A stretch of 64,000 bases of DNA from Arthrobacter sp. CJ23 (GCF_024741795.1 NZ_CP102950.1:3782001-3846000), one strand, 5' to 3'; positions 1 to 8,840 are shown, counted from the stretch's first letter. Translations and numbers: made by a program. The notes: generated from the letters alone by a model not told the origin.

Positions 1-2
1 CC

Positions 3-449
3 GACTTCGCCAAAGAAGTCATGCAGCTGGCCGTCGCCGGAACGGGCATCCGCCTCTCCGACGGCTCCACCAACATCATCCCCGTGGGCGACGCCGTCGA
101 GGATGCCTGGAAGCTGCACGGCCGGCTGGTCCGCCGCTCCCTGGAAAACGGCTACTACCAGGGCTGGGACCTGCACGCAGCCCAGCTGCCCAGCCGCTAC
201 GCGGCCAGCTACGCGTTCTACCGCGAGGGCCTGCCCGCAGCGGCACTGCGCCTGCGCAACTACGTGGAACGCACGGAAGGCGGGGTCATGGACGAGCCCG
301 CCACCGCCCGGGCCCTGGCCGCCTTCGTCCTGCGCGGCGTCCAGTGCGGCGCCGTGGGGACCGAAGAGGTCCACGCGCTCGCCGGCGTCGAACTTTCCCA
401 GCTGACCGCACTGGCGCACCCGCGGCTGGCCAACTCCACTTCGAAGTAA
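3..449 (+). CDS. Aldolase-like protein (DUF6986 / HpcH-HpaI-related), C-terminal part
   Basis: The reading frame is open to the left edge, so only about the last 148 residues are present. The segment YYQGWDLHAAQLPSRYAA followed by an FYREG stretch is typical of the C-terminal half of citrate-lyase-beta/HpcH-like proteins grouped as DUF6986. In actinobacteria these often sit beside purine and allantoin degradation genes. The next gene, allE, begins 10 bases after the stop, so the two are probably co-transcribed, which points to a role in ureide or glyoxylate handling. The family assignment comes from recognising this short region. The exact reaction is unknown and the catalytic N-terminal part is outside the window. 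Confidence 0.7.
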   Translation, partial: DFAKEVMQLAVAGTGIRLSDGSTNIIPVGDAVEDAWKLHGRLVRRSLENGYYQGWDLHAAQLPSRYAASYAFYREGLPAAALRLRNYVERTEGGVMDEPATARALAAFVLRGVQCGAVGTEEVHALAGVELSQLTALAHPRLANSTSK

Positions 450-459
450 GGATCCCATC

Positions 460-1290
460 ATGGGCAACTACTACTACCCCCAGGGCGGCCTGCCGCCGCA
501 GACCCACCTCACCACGGAGCGTGCGATCGTCAAGGAGGCCTACACGGTCATCCCCAAGGGCGTGATGACGGACATCGTCACCAGCAACCTGCCGGGCTTC
601 ACCAACACCCGCTCCTGGATCATTGCCCGGCCGATCTCGGGCTTCGCCACCACCTTCTCGCAGCTGATCGTCGAGATCGCCGCGGGCGGCGGCGCCCCGA
701 AGGCCGAGTTCGAGGCCGGCGTCGAAGGCGTCATCTTCGTCACCAAGGGCAAGGTCAACCTGAGCCTCGAGGGGGAACTGCACCAACTCGAAGAAGGCGG
801 CTACGCCTACCTCGCCGCCGGTTCGGAGTGGGGCCTGGAGAACGTCTCGGACGACATCGTCTCCTTCCACTGGATCCGCAAGGCCTACGAGCGCCTCGAA
901 GGGTACGAGGCCAAGTCCTTCGTCACCAACGAGAAGGACGTGGAGCCGACCTCCATGCCGGACACCGACGACGTCTGGAAGACCACCCGCTTCACGGACT
1001 CCAACGACCTGGCCCACGACATGCAGGTCAACATCGTCACCTTCCAGCCGGGCGGCGTCATCCCCTTCCCGGAGACCCACGTCATGGAGCACGGCCTGTA
1101 CGTGCTCGAGGGCAAGGCCATGTACTTGCTCAACAACGACTGGGTGGAGGTTGAGGCGGGCGACTTCATGTGGCTGCGCGCGTTCTGCCCGCAGGCGTGC
1201 TACGCCGGCGGTCCCGGCCAGTTCCGCTACCTGCTCTACAAGGACATGAACCGCCAGGTCCGCCTCACCGGGGCCCCGCTGCCGGGCTAA
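460..1290 (+). CDS. allE: (S)-ureidoglycine aminohydrolase
   Basis: This 276-residue bicupin matches the usual length of AllE (UGlyAH), which releases ammonia from (S)-ureidoglycine to give (S)-ureidoglycolate in allantoin breakdown using a Mn-binding C-terminal cupin. The N-terminal cupin spans about residues 55-140 and the C-terminal one about 180-260. The metal-site region with ETHVMEHGLYVLEG lies near residues 203-217, and the FCPQACYAGGPGQFRYL signature lies near 241-257. The start has a GGATC-type ribosome site about 8 bases upstream. It follows the aldolase-like gene closely and is closed by a strong hairpin, so it ends that operon. A truncated second copy of its C-terminal half lies at 59425-59709. 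Confidence 0.93.
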   Translation: MGNYYYPQGGLPPQTHLTTERAIVKEAYTVIPKGVMTDIVTSNLPGFTNTRSWIIARPISGFATTFSQLIVEIAAGGGAPKAEFEAGVEGVIFVTKGKVNLSLEGELHQLEEGGYAYLAAGSEWGLENVSDDIVSFHWIRKAYERLEGYEAKSFVTNEKDVEPTSMPDTDDVWKTTRFTDSNDLAHDMQVNIVTFQPGGVIPFPETHVMEHGLYVLEGKAMYLLNNDWVEVEAGDFMWLRAFCPQACYAGGPGQFRYLLYKDMNRQVRLTGAPLPG

Positions 1291-1308
1291 TCCCGGGCTC
1301 CCTTAGAT

Positions 1309-1376
1309 CGAAACCGTGGCTGCGGCCCGGTTGCTGGGTTCCAGAACGCAGCAACCGGGCCGCACCCACGGTTTCG
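1309..1376 (+). terminator. Long stem-loop after allE
   Basis: Two arms of about 27 bases (1309-1336 and 1349-1376) are complementary with roughly one mismatch and enclose a 12-base loop. The hairpin lies between the allE stop and the convergent membrane-protein gene, so it can serve as a bidirectional terminator. It has no long T-run. Confidence 0.75.
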
Positions 1377-1380
1377 TCGT

Positions 1381-1695
1381 TTAAGGGTCTCGCCGAGCGG
1401 GGCGCTGCCTGCCGATCCGGTACCCCGCCCAAAACGCCAGGAGCAGCAGGCCCAGGGCCGCGACAACGATGCCGATCTGTGTCCCTTGGCTGACGAAGAT
1501 CGTGCCGTTCCCCGTGACGATCTTGTTGCTGAGCGGCGCATACGCAAACCAGCCGATGTCGCTCGTTGCGCTGTTCCACGCGAATACGCAGCCCGCCAGC
1601 ACCGCTGCCAGTCCCAGTATGGGCACGACGGCGGCAGAGGCCCTGCGGGCAGGCTTCGGTGTGGCATGTTCCCCATGAATGTTGTGTTCCCCCAT
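1381..1695 (-). CDS. Small two-helix membrane protein, unknown function
   Basis: This 104-residue protein has two clear hydrophobic segments. One is at about residues 22-42 (VVPILGLAAVLAGCVFAW) and the other at about 72-92 (IGIVVAALGLLLLAFWAGY). Between them is a hydrophilic loop of about 30 residues containing GTIFVSQG, and the tail is basic (RIGRQRPARRD). The predicted topology is a helical hairpin in the cytoplasmic membrane. I do not recognise a family. The gene is convergent with allE across a shared terminator and divergent from the DinB gene. The start is the ATG at 1695; several His and Lys residues precede the first helix. Confidence 0.7.
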   Translation of the reverse strand: MGEHNIHGEHATPKPARRASAAVVPILGLAAVLAGCVFAWNSATSDIGWFAYAPLSNKIVTGNGTIFVSQGTQIGIVVAALGLLLLAFWAGYRIGRQRPARRDP

Positions 1696-1769
1696 GCGCG
1701 CCAGCTTAGCCGTCTGTTCCCGCCGTCCGGCTCGCGGGTCTTGTCGGACCCCTTCGGTAGAGTGCAGCC

Positions 1770-2384
1770 ATGGATGACAAAGCGACGTTGCTCAGCTATT
1801 TGCGCCTGCGCCGGGCGGACCTGCTCGGCAAGCTCGATGGCCTGGGCGAATACGATGCCCGCAGGCCGATGACGCCCACGGGAACCAATCTGCTGGGCCT
1901 GGTGAAACATGTGGCCAGCGTGGAACTGGGGTACTTCGGGGAAACGTTCGGGCGTCCGAGCGGCCGGGACTTGCCGTGGTTTGCGGAGGATGCGGAGCCG
2001 GACGCCGATCTGTGGGTACCTGCCTCGGAGAGCCGTGACGAGATTGTGGAGCTGCACCATTTCTCGGCCGCGCACAGCGACGCCACCATCGAGGCCCTCC
2101 CCCTGGACGCGCCCGGTGTGGTGCCGTGGTGGGCCGAGGAGAAGCGGGATGTGACCCTGCATCAGATCCTGGTGCACATGTCCGTGGAAACGGCCCGGCA
2201 TGCGGGACACGCGGACATCCTGCGCGAACTCATCGACGGCACAGCGGGCCAGAGACCTGGCGATCCCAACATCCCGGCGCGCAGTTCCGAGGAATGGGCT
2301 GAGCACTGCGCCCGCATCGAGGTCGCAGCGCGGGAGGCCGGCGCCGCCGCTCAGGCCCTGCCGGGGCCGCCGGCCACGCGGTAG
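1770..2384 (+). CDS. DinB-fold protein of the DUF664 (mycothiol-dependent enzyme-like) family
   Basis: This 204-residue protein has the four-helix DinB layout. GTNLLGLVKHVASVELGYF near residues 37-56 and HMSVETARHAGHADILRE near residues 136-153 supply the His residues that normally bind a metal in this superfamily. Actinobacterial DUF664 members are thought to be mycothiol- or bacillithiol-type S-transferases or detoxification enzymes, but the substrate here is unknown. The protein is cytosolic, with no signal or membrane segment. Its last 34 bases overlap the 3' end of the convergent YjbR gene. Confidence 0.85.
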   Translation: MDDKATLLSYLRLRRADLLGKLDGLGEYDARRPMTPTGTNLLGLVKHVASVELGYFGETFGRPSGRDLPWFAEDAEPDADLWVPASESRDEIVELHHFSAAHSDATIEALPLDAPGVVPWWAEEKRDVTLHQILVHMSVETARHAGHADILRELIDGTAGQRPGDPNIPARSSEEWAEHCARIEVAAREAGAAAQALPGPPATR

Positions 2385-2662
2385 GACTCCTGCAGCAGCT
2401 CGTCCAGTTCCTCGACGTCGATCCGGTCCAGGCGCACCAGCACCAGCGTGGGCGACTGCTGGTGGTGCGGGGTCCAGAAATAGGTGTCCGGGGCGGTGCC
2501 GGCGAGCGCCTCGCGTTCTTCGCTCTTCACGGTGAGCACGCCGTCTTCCCAGATCCGGGCCATGAGGGTCTTGCCGAACCAGGCGGGCCGGCCCCAGCTG
2601 GGCCGTTCGCTGACTCCGGGAAACCCGCGGCAGATCCTGCGGACGTCTTCCTCTGTGGCCAT
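2351..2662 (-). CDS. MmcQ/YjbR family protein
   Basis: A 103-residue protein with the family features: RICRGFPGVSERPSWGRPAWF near the N-terminus, a central VKSEEREAL strand-helix unit, and the closing LVRLDRIDVEELDELLQESYR. YjbR proteins have a CyaY-like fold and are annotated as DNA-binding, but their cellular role is poorly defined. The gene is convergent with and slightly overlaps the DinB gene. The AAA ATPase gene starts divergently 57 bases away, leaving a compact shared promoter region. Confidence 0.85.
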   Translation of the reverse strand: MATEEDVRRICRGFPGVSERPSWGRPAWFGKTLMARIWEDGVLTVKSEEREALAGTAPDTYFWTPHHQQSPTLVLVRLDRIDVEELDELLQESYRVAGGPGRA

Positions 2663-2719
2663 GGTTCACTGTGGCATCGGTGCCCCGGCCAGGCAATGCC
2701 CTCCTGCTAGGGTCTGTGC

Positions 2720-4222
2720 ATGGATGAAAAACTGGGGAAATTCATCGAACACTTCGGCGCACTGGTGGAGTTGTCGCAGGCCGGCGCCAACCAGGTCAAG
2801 GACGGCACGCAACTGCTGGACGCGCTCACCGGGCACCTGGGCCTGCCCGCCCACGAACTGTCCGTGGTGGTGGAGCAGGTGCCTTCGCACCGGCTGGTGG
2901 ACTTGGACATCCTCATGGAGGCCGTGGCCGGCCGTGATCCGGACAGCAGGCTGGTGGGCGTGGGCGGCGGAGACCAGCGCAACCACCTGTCCTTCAGCGA
3001 CATCCTGCAGCAATCGCACCTCTTTCCGCGTTTCCCGCTGGCCCGGCCGGACTACACCAATTTGGCGATCGGACCGGACGAGCAGCGCCAGGCGGTGGCC
3101 CAGGGGCTCTGGCTGTTCAGCTACAAGGGCTCGCCCGTGGCGGTCCTGCAGCGCGAGGCCAAGCCGAATTTCGGCCGCCCCGTCGCCACGCTGGAGGTAC
3201 TGGCCACGGAGCCCGCGGTGGCAGCCGATTTCCTGGCCGAAATACGCCGCGAGCTGGAGCACCGGAGCGTCTTCAAGGGCCAGGTCATCGCCCTCAGCGT
3301 CAGCGACTACGGGCCGAGCATGGGAGGGGTGACGTTTGTCCGGCGCCCCGTGCTGGGCAGCGGAGACGTCATCCTCCCGGCCGGGCTCCTGGCCAAGGTG
3401 GAGGACCACGCCCTGGGCATCGCCCGGCAGGCGGAGGTCCTGAGCTCGCATGGGCAGCACCTCAAGCGCGGCCTGCTGCTGTACGGTCCGCCGGGGACGG
3501 GCAAGACGCACACCGTCCGGTACCTGCTGAGCCAAAGCGAAGGCACGACGGCGGTGCTCCTCTCCGGGGGTTCGCTCGCCAGGGTCTCGGAGGCGGCCAA
3601 GCTCGCCCGGGCCCTGGCGCCGTCCATTGTGGTGCTGGAGGACTGCGACCTGATCGCGGAGGACCGCAGCTTCGGCCACGGCCCCAAGCCCCTGCTTTTC
3701 GAGGTGCTCGATGCCATGGACGGACTGGACAACGATTCCAACGTCGCCTTCGTCCTCACCACCAACCGGGTGGACATGCTGGAACGGGCCCTCGCGCAGC
3801 GGCCCGGGCGCGTGGACCTGGCCGTGGAAATCCCGCTCCCTTCGGAGCACGAACGCACGGAACTGCTGCGGCTCTACTCACAGGGCTTGGACTTCTCGGT
3901 GCCCGCACGGGAAGGCGCGGCTGCCCGGACTGACGGCACCACGGCCTCGTTCGCCAAGGAGCTGATCCGGCGCTCGGTGCTTGCCGCTGCCCTGGCCGGC
4001 GAGGCTCCCGGGGACGCCCATCTGGACGCCGCGGTGGTCCAGCTCATGGCGGACGGCGAGGCCCTGACGCGCAGCCTGCTTGGCAGCAACGGCGACGCAG
4101 ACGGCCAGTTCCCGCCCGGACCGCCGGGCTTCCCGAGGCCGGGCCCCTTCCTCGGTCCACCACCGGGGCCGTACCACTCAGCAGTGCGGTTCACGGCGAC
4201 GCAGGAACCCCCTCAAGGCTGA
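2720..4222 (+). CDS. AAA-family ATPase
   Basis: A 500-residue protein with one AAA module. Walker A (LLYGPPGTGKTHTVRYLL) is at about residues 252-270, Walker B (IVVLEDCDLIAED) at about 303-315, and a sensor-1 type VLTTNRVD segment near 348-355 is followed by arginine-rich RALAQRPGRVD. The first 230 residues form an uncharacterised alpha/beta region that could be an adaptor. The C-terminal 40 residues are Pro/Gly rich (PPGPPGFPRPGPFLG) and look disordered. The architecture resembles single-ring AAA ATPases of the CbxX/ATAD3 or BCS1 sort, but the substrate cannot be assigned. It appears monocistronic. Confidence 0.85.
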   Translation: MDEKLGKFIEHFGALVELSQAGANQVKDGTQLLDALTGHLGLPAHELSVVVEQVPSHRLVDLDILMEAVAGRDPDSRLVGVGGGDQRNHLSFSDILQQSHLFPRFPLARPDYTNLAIGPDEQRQAVAQGLWLFSYKGSPVAVLQREAKPNFGRPVATLEVLATEPAVAADFLAEIRRELEHRSVFKGQVIALSVSDYGPSMGGVTFVRRPVLGSGDVILPAGLLAKVEDHALGIARQAEVLSSHGQHLKRGLLLYGPPGTGKTHTVRYLLSQSEGTTAVLLSGGSLARVSEAAKLARALAPSIVVLEDCDLIAEDRSFGHGPKPLLFEVLDAMDGLDNDSNVAFVLTTNRVDMLERALAQRPGRVDLAVEIPLPSEHERTELLRLYSQGLDFSVPAREGAAARTDGTTASFAKELIRRSVLAAALAGEAPGDAHLDAAVVQLMADGEALTRSLLGSNGDADGQFPPGPPGFPRPGPFLGPPPGPYHSAVRFTATQEPPQG

Positions 4223-4282
4223 GCCGCCCACAGCACGCAAGGTCCGCCGTCGGGCCCCCAAGCCTGTCCGCCCGCCCGGCGG

Positions 4283-5191
4283 CTACTTGCCCATGCCCAG
4301 GGTGAGCCCCTCGGTCAGGCGGCGGCCCAGCCAGACGTAGATGATCAGCATGGGCAGGACCACGATCACCAGGCCGGCGAACAGTCCGCCCCAGTCTGCA
4401 CCGGAATAGGTCTGCTGCTGGACGAAGGAGATCAGGGCGACGGGGAGCGTGTACTTCTCCGTGGACTGCAGCAGCGTCAGGGCCAGCAGGGTCTCGTTCC
4501 AGTGCGAAATGACCTGCAGGATGAACGCGGTCAGGATGCCGCCCTTGGCCAGCGGCAGGGTGATGCGCCAGAACGTGCCGAACGCCGTGGTTCCGTCCAG
4601 GGCCGCCGCTTCCTCCATTTCCATGGGCAGGGAGCGGAAGAACGCCGTCAGCAGGAAGACGGTGAACGGCATGGAGACGCCGATGTACACGAGGTTCAGG
4701 CCGATGATGCTGTCCGTCAGGTACACCTTGTTCAGCATCACGAAGAGCGGGATCAGGATGACCTGCGCGGGAATGCCCAGGCCGAGGATGAAGTACAGGC
4801 TCAGCCCGCAGGTCAGCCGGTTCTCCACCCGGCTCAGGTAGTAGGAACACGGTGCGGCAATCGCGACCGTCAGGACCGAGGACACCACGGTGGTCAGCAG
4901 GCTGTTCCAGGTGGCGACGGCGAAGTCGCCCACGGTCCAGGACCGGACGAAGTTGCCAAAGTCCAGCGACGCCGGGACGCCCCAGGGATCGTCCAGGATG
5001 GAGCGGGTATCCCGGAAGGCCTGTGCAACCATCCACACCAGCGAGGCGATGCTGATGGCGACCACCAGCCAGAGGAGTCCGACGCCGATGGCCCGGCCAA
5101 CGCTGCGCTCGCCGCGGAGGGCGGGACTGACGGACTGTCCGGACGCCTGCCGCCGGGCCTTGAAGCTGAGGGTTTCTGTGTGTTCGCTCAT
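4283..5191 (-). CDS. Carbohydrate ABC transporter permease (MalG type)
   Basis: A 302-residue inner-membrane permease with about six transmembrane helices. The binding-protein-dependent permease EAA loop reads EEAAALDGTTAFGTFWRITLPLAKGG in the second half and docks onto the ATPase subunit. The ATG at 5191 has a GAGGA ribosome site 6 bases upstream and lies 9 bases after the stop of the partner permease. It is the last gene of the 7536-4283 operon. No ATPase gene is present, as is usual for actinobacterial CUT1 importers that share an MsiK-type ATPase encoded elsewhere. Confidence 0.93.
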   Translation of the reverse strand: MSEHTETLSFKARRQASGQSVSPALRGERSVGRAIGVGLLWLVVAISIASLVWMVAQAFRDTRSILDDPWGVPASLDFGNFVRSWTVGDFAVATWNSLLTTVVSSVLTVAIAAPCSYYLSRVENRLTCGLSLYFILGLGIPAQVILIPLFVMLNKVYLTDSIIGLNLVYIGVSMPFTVFLLTAFFRSLPMEMEEAAALDGTTAFGTFWRITLPLAKGGILTAFILQVISHWNETLLALTLLQSTEKYTLPVALISFVQQQTYSGADWGGLFAGLVIVVLPMLIIYVWLGRRLTEGLTLGMGK

Positions 5192-5200
5192 GGGTTTCCT

Positions 5201-6199
5201 CTAGAACTCGACGGCGTCGCGCCGCATGGCACGCCGCAGCGCAATGACCAGGACGGAGATCAGGGCCAGGGACAGGACGGCCGAGGCGGTGGCGGCGCCG
5301 TAGGCGGGGGTGGACTGGCCGGAGAAGGCGTTCACGTAGGTGTAGACGGCCGCCGTCCAGCTTTGGGTCGGCGGAACGCCTGCACCGCTGCTGCCGCCGA
5401 AGACCCAGATGATCTCGAAGATCTTCACCGAGGAGATGGTCCACAGCACGGCACAGGTGCCGAAAACGTCCCAGGTCAGCGGCAGGATGACGTAGCGCAG
5501 CCGCTGGAAGGCGGTGGCCCCGGCCAGGGCACAGTCCTCGTAGTAGTAGGGCGGGATGCGGTCCACGCCGGCCATGAGGATGGTGGTGAAGTAGCCGGTG
5601 GTGGTGCAGATGAGCGTGGCCATGATGAGCGGGAAGATGTTGTCCTGCGCCAGCCACTTGGGCGGCTCCGTGATTCCGAAGGGCGCCAGGAAGCTGTTGA
5701 CAATCCCGCCGGGATTGAAGATGAACCCTGCCAGCACGCCGAAGACGAGCGCGTTGACCAGGTGCGGGAAGAAGATCACGTTGCGGGCGATCTTCTTCCC
5801 GGCCATGTCCCGCAGGACCAGGGTCATGGCAAACGCCAGGATGAAGATGGCGGCCCCCACCACGAAGAGCAGGAGCAGCGTGTTGCCGAAGGAACGCAGG
5901 AACTGCGGGTCGCGGAGGATCCGGCCGTAGTTGTCGAGTCCCACGAACTTCATCGGGCCGGAGCCTGCCCACTTGTGCAGGCTGATCCACACCGCGCCCA
6001 GGGCCGGGACGATGAAGAGCACCGTGTACAGGACGAACGCCGGGGCCACGAAGGGCACCAGCAGCTTCTTGCGCTGCTCGTCGATGGAGCTTCCCCGACG
6101 GCGGTTCCCCGGGGCGGCCTGGCGCAGCAACCGCGGCCGCTGGGTGGACGGCCGCTGGGTGGACGGCTTGCCCGTGCGGGTCTTCAGGCTCAGTGCCAT
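5201..6199 (-). CDS. Carbohydrate ABC transporter permease (MalF type)
   Basis: A 332-residue permease with an Arg/Gln-rich cytoplasmic N-terminus, an early hydrophobic segment (LLVPFVAPAFVLYTVLFIVP) and an EAA-type loop with CALAGATAFQRLRYVILPL. I start it at the ATG at 6199, whose A overlaps the TAA of the binding-protein gene (TAATG), indicating translational coupling. An upstream extension of the frame would run through that gene. The N-terminus contains a perfect tandem repeat of five residues (STQRP twice, encoded near 6135-6170). It forms the membrane channel with the adjacent MalG-type subunit. Confidence 0.93.
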   Translation of the reverse strand: MALSLKTRTGKPSTQRPSTQRPRLLRQAAPGNRRRGSSIDEQRKKLLVPFVAPAFVLYTVLFIVPALGAVWISLHKWAGSGPMKFVGLDNYGRILRDPQFLRSFGNTLLLLFVVGAAIFILAFAMTLVLRDMAGKKIARNVIFFPHLVNALVFGVLAGFIFNPGGIVNSFLAPFGITEPPKWLAQDNIFPLIMATLICTTTGYFTTILMAGVDRIPPYYYEDCALAGATAFQRLRYVILPLTWDVFGTCAVLWTISSVKIFEIIWVFGGSSGAGVPPTQSWTAAVYTYVNAFSGQSTPAYGAATASAVLSLALISVLVIALRRAMRRDAVEF

Positions 6200-7536
6200 T
6201 ACCCGTTGTCCTTCCAGTACTGGATCTGTGCTGCCTTCATCTTCGCGACGAACTCCGAAGCGGAGCTCTTGCCCAGGAACAGTTCGTCGTCCTTCGGGAA
6301 GAAGACCTTCTCCATGTAGCCGGGGAAGGTCACGCCGTCGTTCTGCAGGTGGGTGGCCGGGGCGGCGTCGATGGCTGCCTTGACGGACGCGACGGCGGGG
6401 GCAACAGGCGCGTCGGCCCGGACCGGGAGCACCTTGGCTTCCGTGCCGAGGGCGTTCTGGTACTTGCTGCCGAGGAGGAACGCGGCGAGACGCTGTGCAG
6501 GCACCTGGTTCTTCGACTTGGCCGGAACGGCAAAGCCGATGAAGTCCACGCGGGCGCTGGCCGGCTTGGAATCGATCGACGGGAACTGGAACGAGGAGTA
6601 GTCGAAGCCCGGGGCCGCGTACGTGCCCGTTTCGGTGGGCGTCCAGGAACCGTTGAGCATGAGGGCCGCGCTGCCGTTGGCCCACAGCTGCTGCTGGGCG
6701 GGGAACTTGCTCGCGTTGTAGCCGCTGTTGAGGTAGCCGCCCTTGACCAGGGATTCAACCTTCTTGGCTGCCTCAAGGACAGCGGGATCGTCCCATGCGG
6801 CGCCGGACTTGTCCTCGACGAGGGCCTTGAAGCTGCCTGAGCCCTTGAGCCGGAGCATGCTGGTCACGAACCACATGGAGTTGTAGCCGGCAACATCGCC
6901 GTCCGCGGCGATCGGGGCCGTTCCGCCCGCCTTCAGCCTGTCCAGGACCTTGATGAATTCATCCCACGATGCCGGCGGCTTGGCCTTGAGTTCCGGGTGC
7001 TTTGCGGCGTCGAACCAGATGGCATCGGAACTGACACTGTAGGGAACCATCCACGGCTGTCCGTCCTCGCCGTTGAAGACCCCGGCGCTGGTGAACTTCT
7101 CCGGGATCAGGGCCTTGACCGGCTTGCCGTCGATTTGGTGGGCGTAGACAGAGGTGAGCGGGCTGGCCTGGCCGGTGTCGCCGATGACCGGTGCCAATTT
7201 TGCGAAGGTACCGTCCACCAAGTCCGGCACGTTGTTCGTGTTCAGCGCCGGAACCAGCTTTTCCGTGTTGCTGCGTCCCTGCCACTGGACGCTGACAGTG
7301 GCCCCGGTTTCCTGCTGGAAATCGGCGATGGCCTTGGCAATGACCTTCTGCTGCGGCTCCCCTTCCTTCCACATGGACCAGTAGTTGATGCTCTGCCCCG
7401 AAATGGGCCCGGAGATGTCCACGGACTCAGCCGCAGGGGAGGCTTCGCCGGCCCCGCCGCAGGCAGTAGTGGACATGGCCAGGGCTGCACCCAGCAGGAG
7501 GGCCAGCGGGCGAAGATGACGGGCTGCTTTGCCCAT
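6199..7536 (-). CDS. Sugar ABC transporter substrate-binding lipoprotein
   Basis: A 445-residue extracytoplasmic solute-binding protein (family 1). It has a lipoprotein signal ending in STTAC with the lipidated Cys at about residue 26, followed by a Ser/Ala-rich linker and a solute-binding core starting INYWSMWKEGEPQQ. An upstream GTG at 7545 exists, but the GAAAGG ribosome site sits directly against it and is ideally spaced (8 bases) from the ATG at 7536, which decides the start. It is the first gene of the importer operon. A copy of the locus-wide 17-bp motif lies 65 bases upstream. The substrate is probably an oligosaccharide released by the nearby PL8 lyase; this is inferred from context only. 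Confidence 0.93.
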   Translation of the reverse strand: MGKAARHLRPLALLLGAALAMSTTACGGAGEASPAAESVDISGPISGQSINYWSMWKEGEPQQKVIAKAIADFQQETGATVSVQWQGRSNTEKLVPALNTNNVPDLVDGTFAKLAPVIGDTGQASPLTSVYAHQIDGKPVKALIPEKFTSAGVFNGEDGQPWMVPYSVSSDAIWFDAAKHPELKAKPPASWDEFIKVLDRLKAGGTAPIAADGDVAGYNSMWFVTSMLRLKGSGSFKALVEDKSGAAWDDPAVLEAAKKVESLVKGGYLNSGYNASKFPAQQQLWANGSAALMLNGSWTPTETGTYAAPGFDYSSFQFPSIDSKPASARVDFIGFAVPAKSKNQVPAQRLAAFLLGSKYQNALGTEAKVLPVRADAPVAPAVASVKAAIDAAPATHLQNDGVTFPGYMEKVFFPKDDELFLGKSSASEFVAKMKAAQIQYWKDNG

Positions 7537-7600
7537 GGGGATCACCTTTCAAGTGAGGGGTCCGGCCGGGTACGGCTCGGTTCGATGACTCTCACAGCGC

Positions 7601-7617
7601 CTGAAAGGAGGATTCAA
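7601..7617 (-). promoter_or_regulatory. Polysaccharide-locus motif, copy A (upstream of the ABC operon)
   Basis: On the minus strand this reads TTGAATCCTCCTTTCAG, 65 bases upstream of the binding-protein ATG. It matches copy C at 14 of 17 positions and copy D at 14 of 17. All four copies in the window point the same way relative to the gene they precede. Confidence 0.5.
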
Positions 7618-7713
7618 TGGGTATTGCGTCCTTTCTCGGGATCCCCTGCGAAAAGCCGCCGAAAAAGGTTCCGCTTCCCGCGCATCCCCCGCGAACTTAG
7701 CCCGCAATAGGCA

Positions 7714-7730
7714 TTTATTCCTCTCTTCGG
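7714..7730 (+). promoter_or_regulatory. Polysaccharide-locus motif, copy B (upstream of the Gfo/Idh gene)
   Basis: It reads TTTATTCCTCTCTTCGG, 79 bases upstream of the TTG start at 7809, and is identical at 15 of 17 positions to copy C in front of the PL8 lyase. A candidate -10 (AATAAT region, 7736-7742) lies about one spacer length downstream, so the motif may overlap a -35 element. Confidence 0.5.
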
Positions 7731-7808
7731 CAGCCAAATAATCGGAAGGGAACTGCGCGGTAGCCGGAGTCCGGCGGCCGCGCTTCTGCGCCGAGCTTAT
7801 GAGGGACA

Positions 7809-8840
7809 TTGATACGACTGGGAATTATTGGGGCAGGAGCGGTTGCGCATTTCCATGCGCTGTCCGCCGGGCGGATCAACGGTGTGGAACTGGGCGCCGT
7901 CTGCGATTTGCGGGAGGAAGCGGCCCGCGAGGTCGCACGTCTGTGCGGGGCGGAGGTCTACACGGACTACCTGGAGATGTACCGCTCGGCCGGCCTGGAC
8001 GCCGTCATCATCAACACCCCGCACGCGCTGCATTTGGAAATGGTGCTTGCCGCCGCGGACCACGGCCTGCATGTGCTGGTGGAAAAGCCCATGGCCACCA
8101 CGGTTGAAGACTGCGATGACATGGTCCGTGCCTGCGGGAAGGCTGGCGTGGCCTTGGCCATCGGGCAAATCCAGCATTTCCTGCCGGAGAAGATCGCCGC
8201 CGAGAAGGTCCTTGCCGGCGGCGAACTGGGCCGTGTCCTCATGATCCGCGACTACCGGAGCACCGACTACCGCCCGGGCACGCGGCCCGACTGGTTCTTC
8301 AGCAAGCGCATGGCCGGCGGCGGCGCCCTGATGAACATCGGCGGGCACTGCCTGGACCGCACCGTGTGGTTCGGCGGCGCGGAGGTGGAATCCGTCAGTG
8401 CCGGCACGCTCAGCCGTTTCGGGGCCCCGGTGGAGACGGACGGCGCCCTGTCACTGACACTGCGCAACGGCGTCCACGTGACCATTTCCGTGGTGTCGGA
8501 TCCGCCCGCCCGCGTGGACGAGGTCCTCATCGTGTGCGAGAACGGTTCCATTTCCACCAGCCCGGCCGGCGGCACGCTGGTGCGCAGCAACGGCGTGAGC
8601 CGCACCGTCTGGGAGCCGCGTCCGGAGGACATCCAGGAAGGATTCTTCCTGCAGTTGCAGGATTTCATCACCATGCTCGACGGCGGCGTGCCCAAGGTCA
8701 GCGTGGAGCACGCGCGGCACATCGTGCAGGTCATCCTGGCGGCATACGATGCTGCGGAGTCGGGCACCGCCGTCGGGATCCCGCCCGCCCGGCAGCCCAT
8801 CCCGGCCGTCAGCCGCTCCCTCCTGAACGGGGTTCACTAA
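7809..8840 (+). CDS. Gfo/Idh/MocA family oxidoreductase
   Basis: A 343-residue NAD(P)-dependent sugar or polyol dehydrogenase-like protein. The Rossmann motif RLGIIGAGAVAHFHA is at residues 3-17 and the family signature VEKPMATTVEDC is at about 93-104, where the Lys is the usual catalytic residue. A C-terminal alpha/beta domain contains GGHCLDRTVWFG near 177-188, where the His sits at the usual active-site position. The Rossmann strand starts at residue 3, so the TTG at 7809 is the only sensible start; a GAGGGA ribosome site is unusually close. It is divergent from the ABC operon and shares the locus motif with it, so it probably processes the imported sugar. Confidence 0.92.
   Translation: MIRLGIIGAGAVAHFHALSAGRINGVELGAVCDLREEAAREVARLCGAEVYTDYLEMYRSAGLDAVIINTPHALHLEMVLAAADHGLHVLVEKPMATTVEDCDDMVRACGKAGVALAIGQIQHFLPEKIAAEKVLAGGELGRVLMIRDYRSTDYRPGTRPDWFFSKRMAGGGALMNIGGHCLDRTVWFGGAEVESVSAGTLSRFGAPVETDGALSLTLRNGVHVTISVVSDPPARVDEVLIVCENGSISTSPAGGTLVRSNGVSRTVWEPRPEDIQEGFFLQLQDFITMLDGGVPKVSVEHARHIVQVILAAYDAAESGTAVGIPPARQPIPAVSRSLLNGVH

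Noticed and set aside
6135..6170. Tandem repeat encoding STQRP twice in the permease N-terminus
   Set aside because: It is only two units in a cytoplasmic, poorly conserved leader and does not indicate a mobile or regulatory repeat.
4502..6319. Long plus-strand open frame opposite the two ABC permeases
   Set aside because: Composition is dominated by charged Gly/Asp/Gln runs typical of antisense frames in high-GC DNA; the permeases on the other strand have clear motifs.
7617..7700. A 27-codon frame with a strong AAAGGAGG site ahead of it, in the ABC/Gfo-Idh intergenic region
   Set aside because: The apparent ribosome site is the reverse strand of the regulatory motif found at three other promoters, and the peptide (MGIASFLGIPCEKPPKKVPL) has no features of an attenuator or conserved gene.
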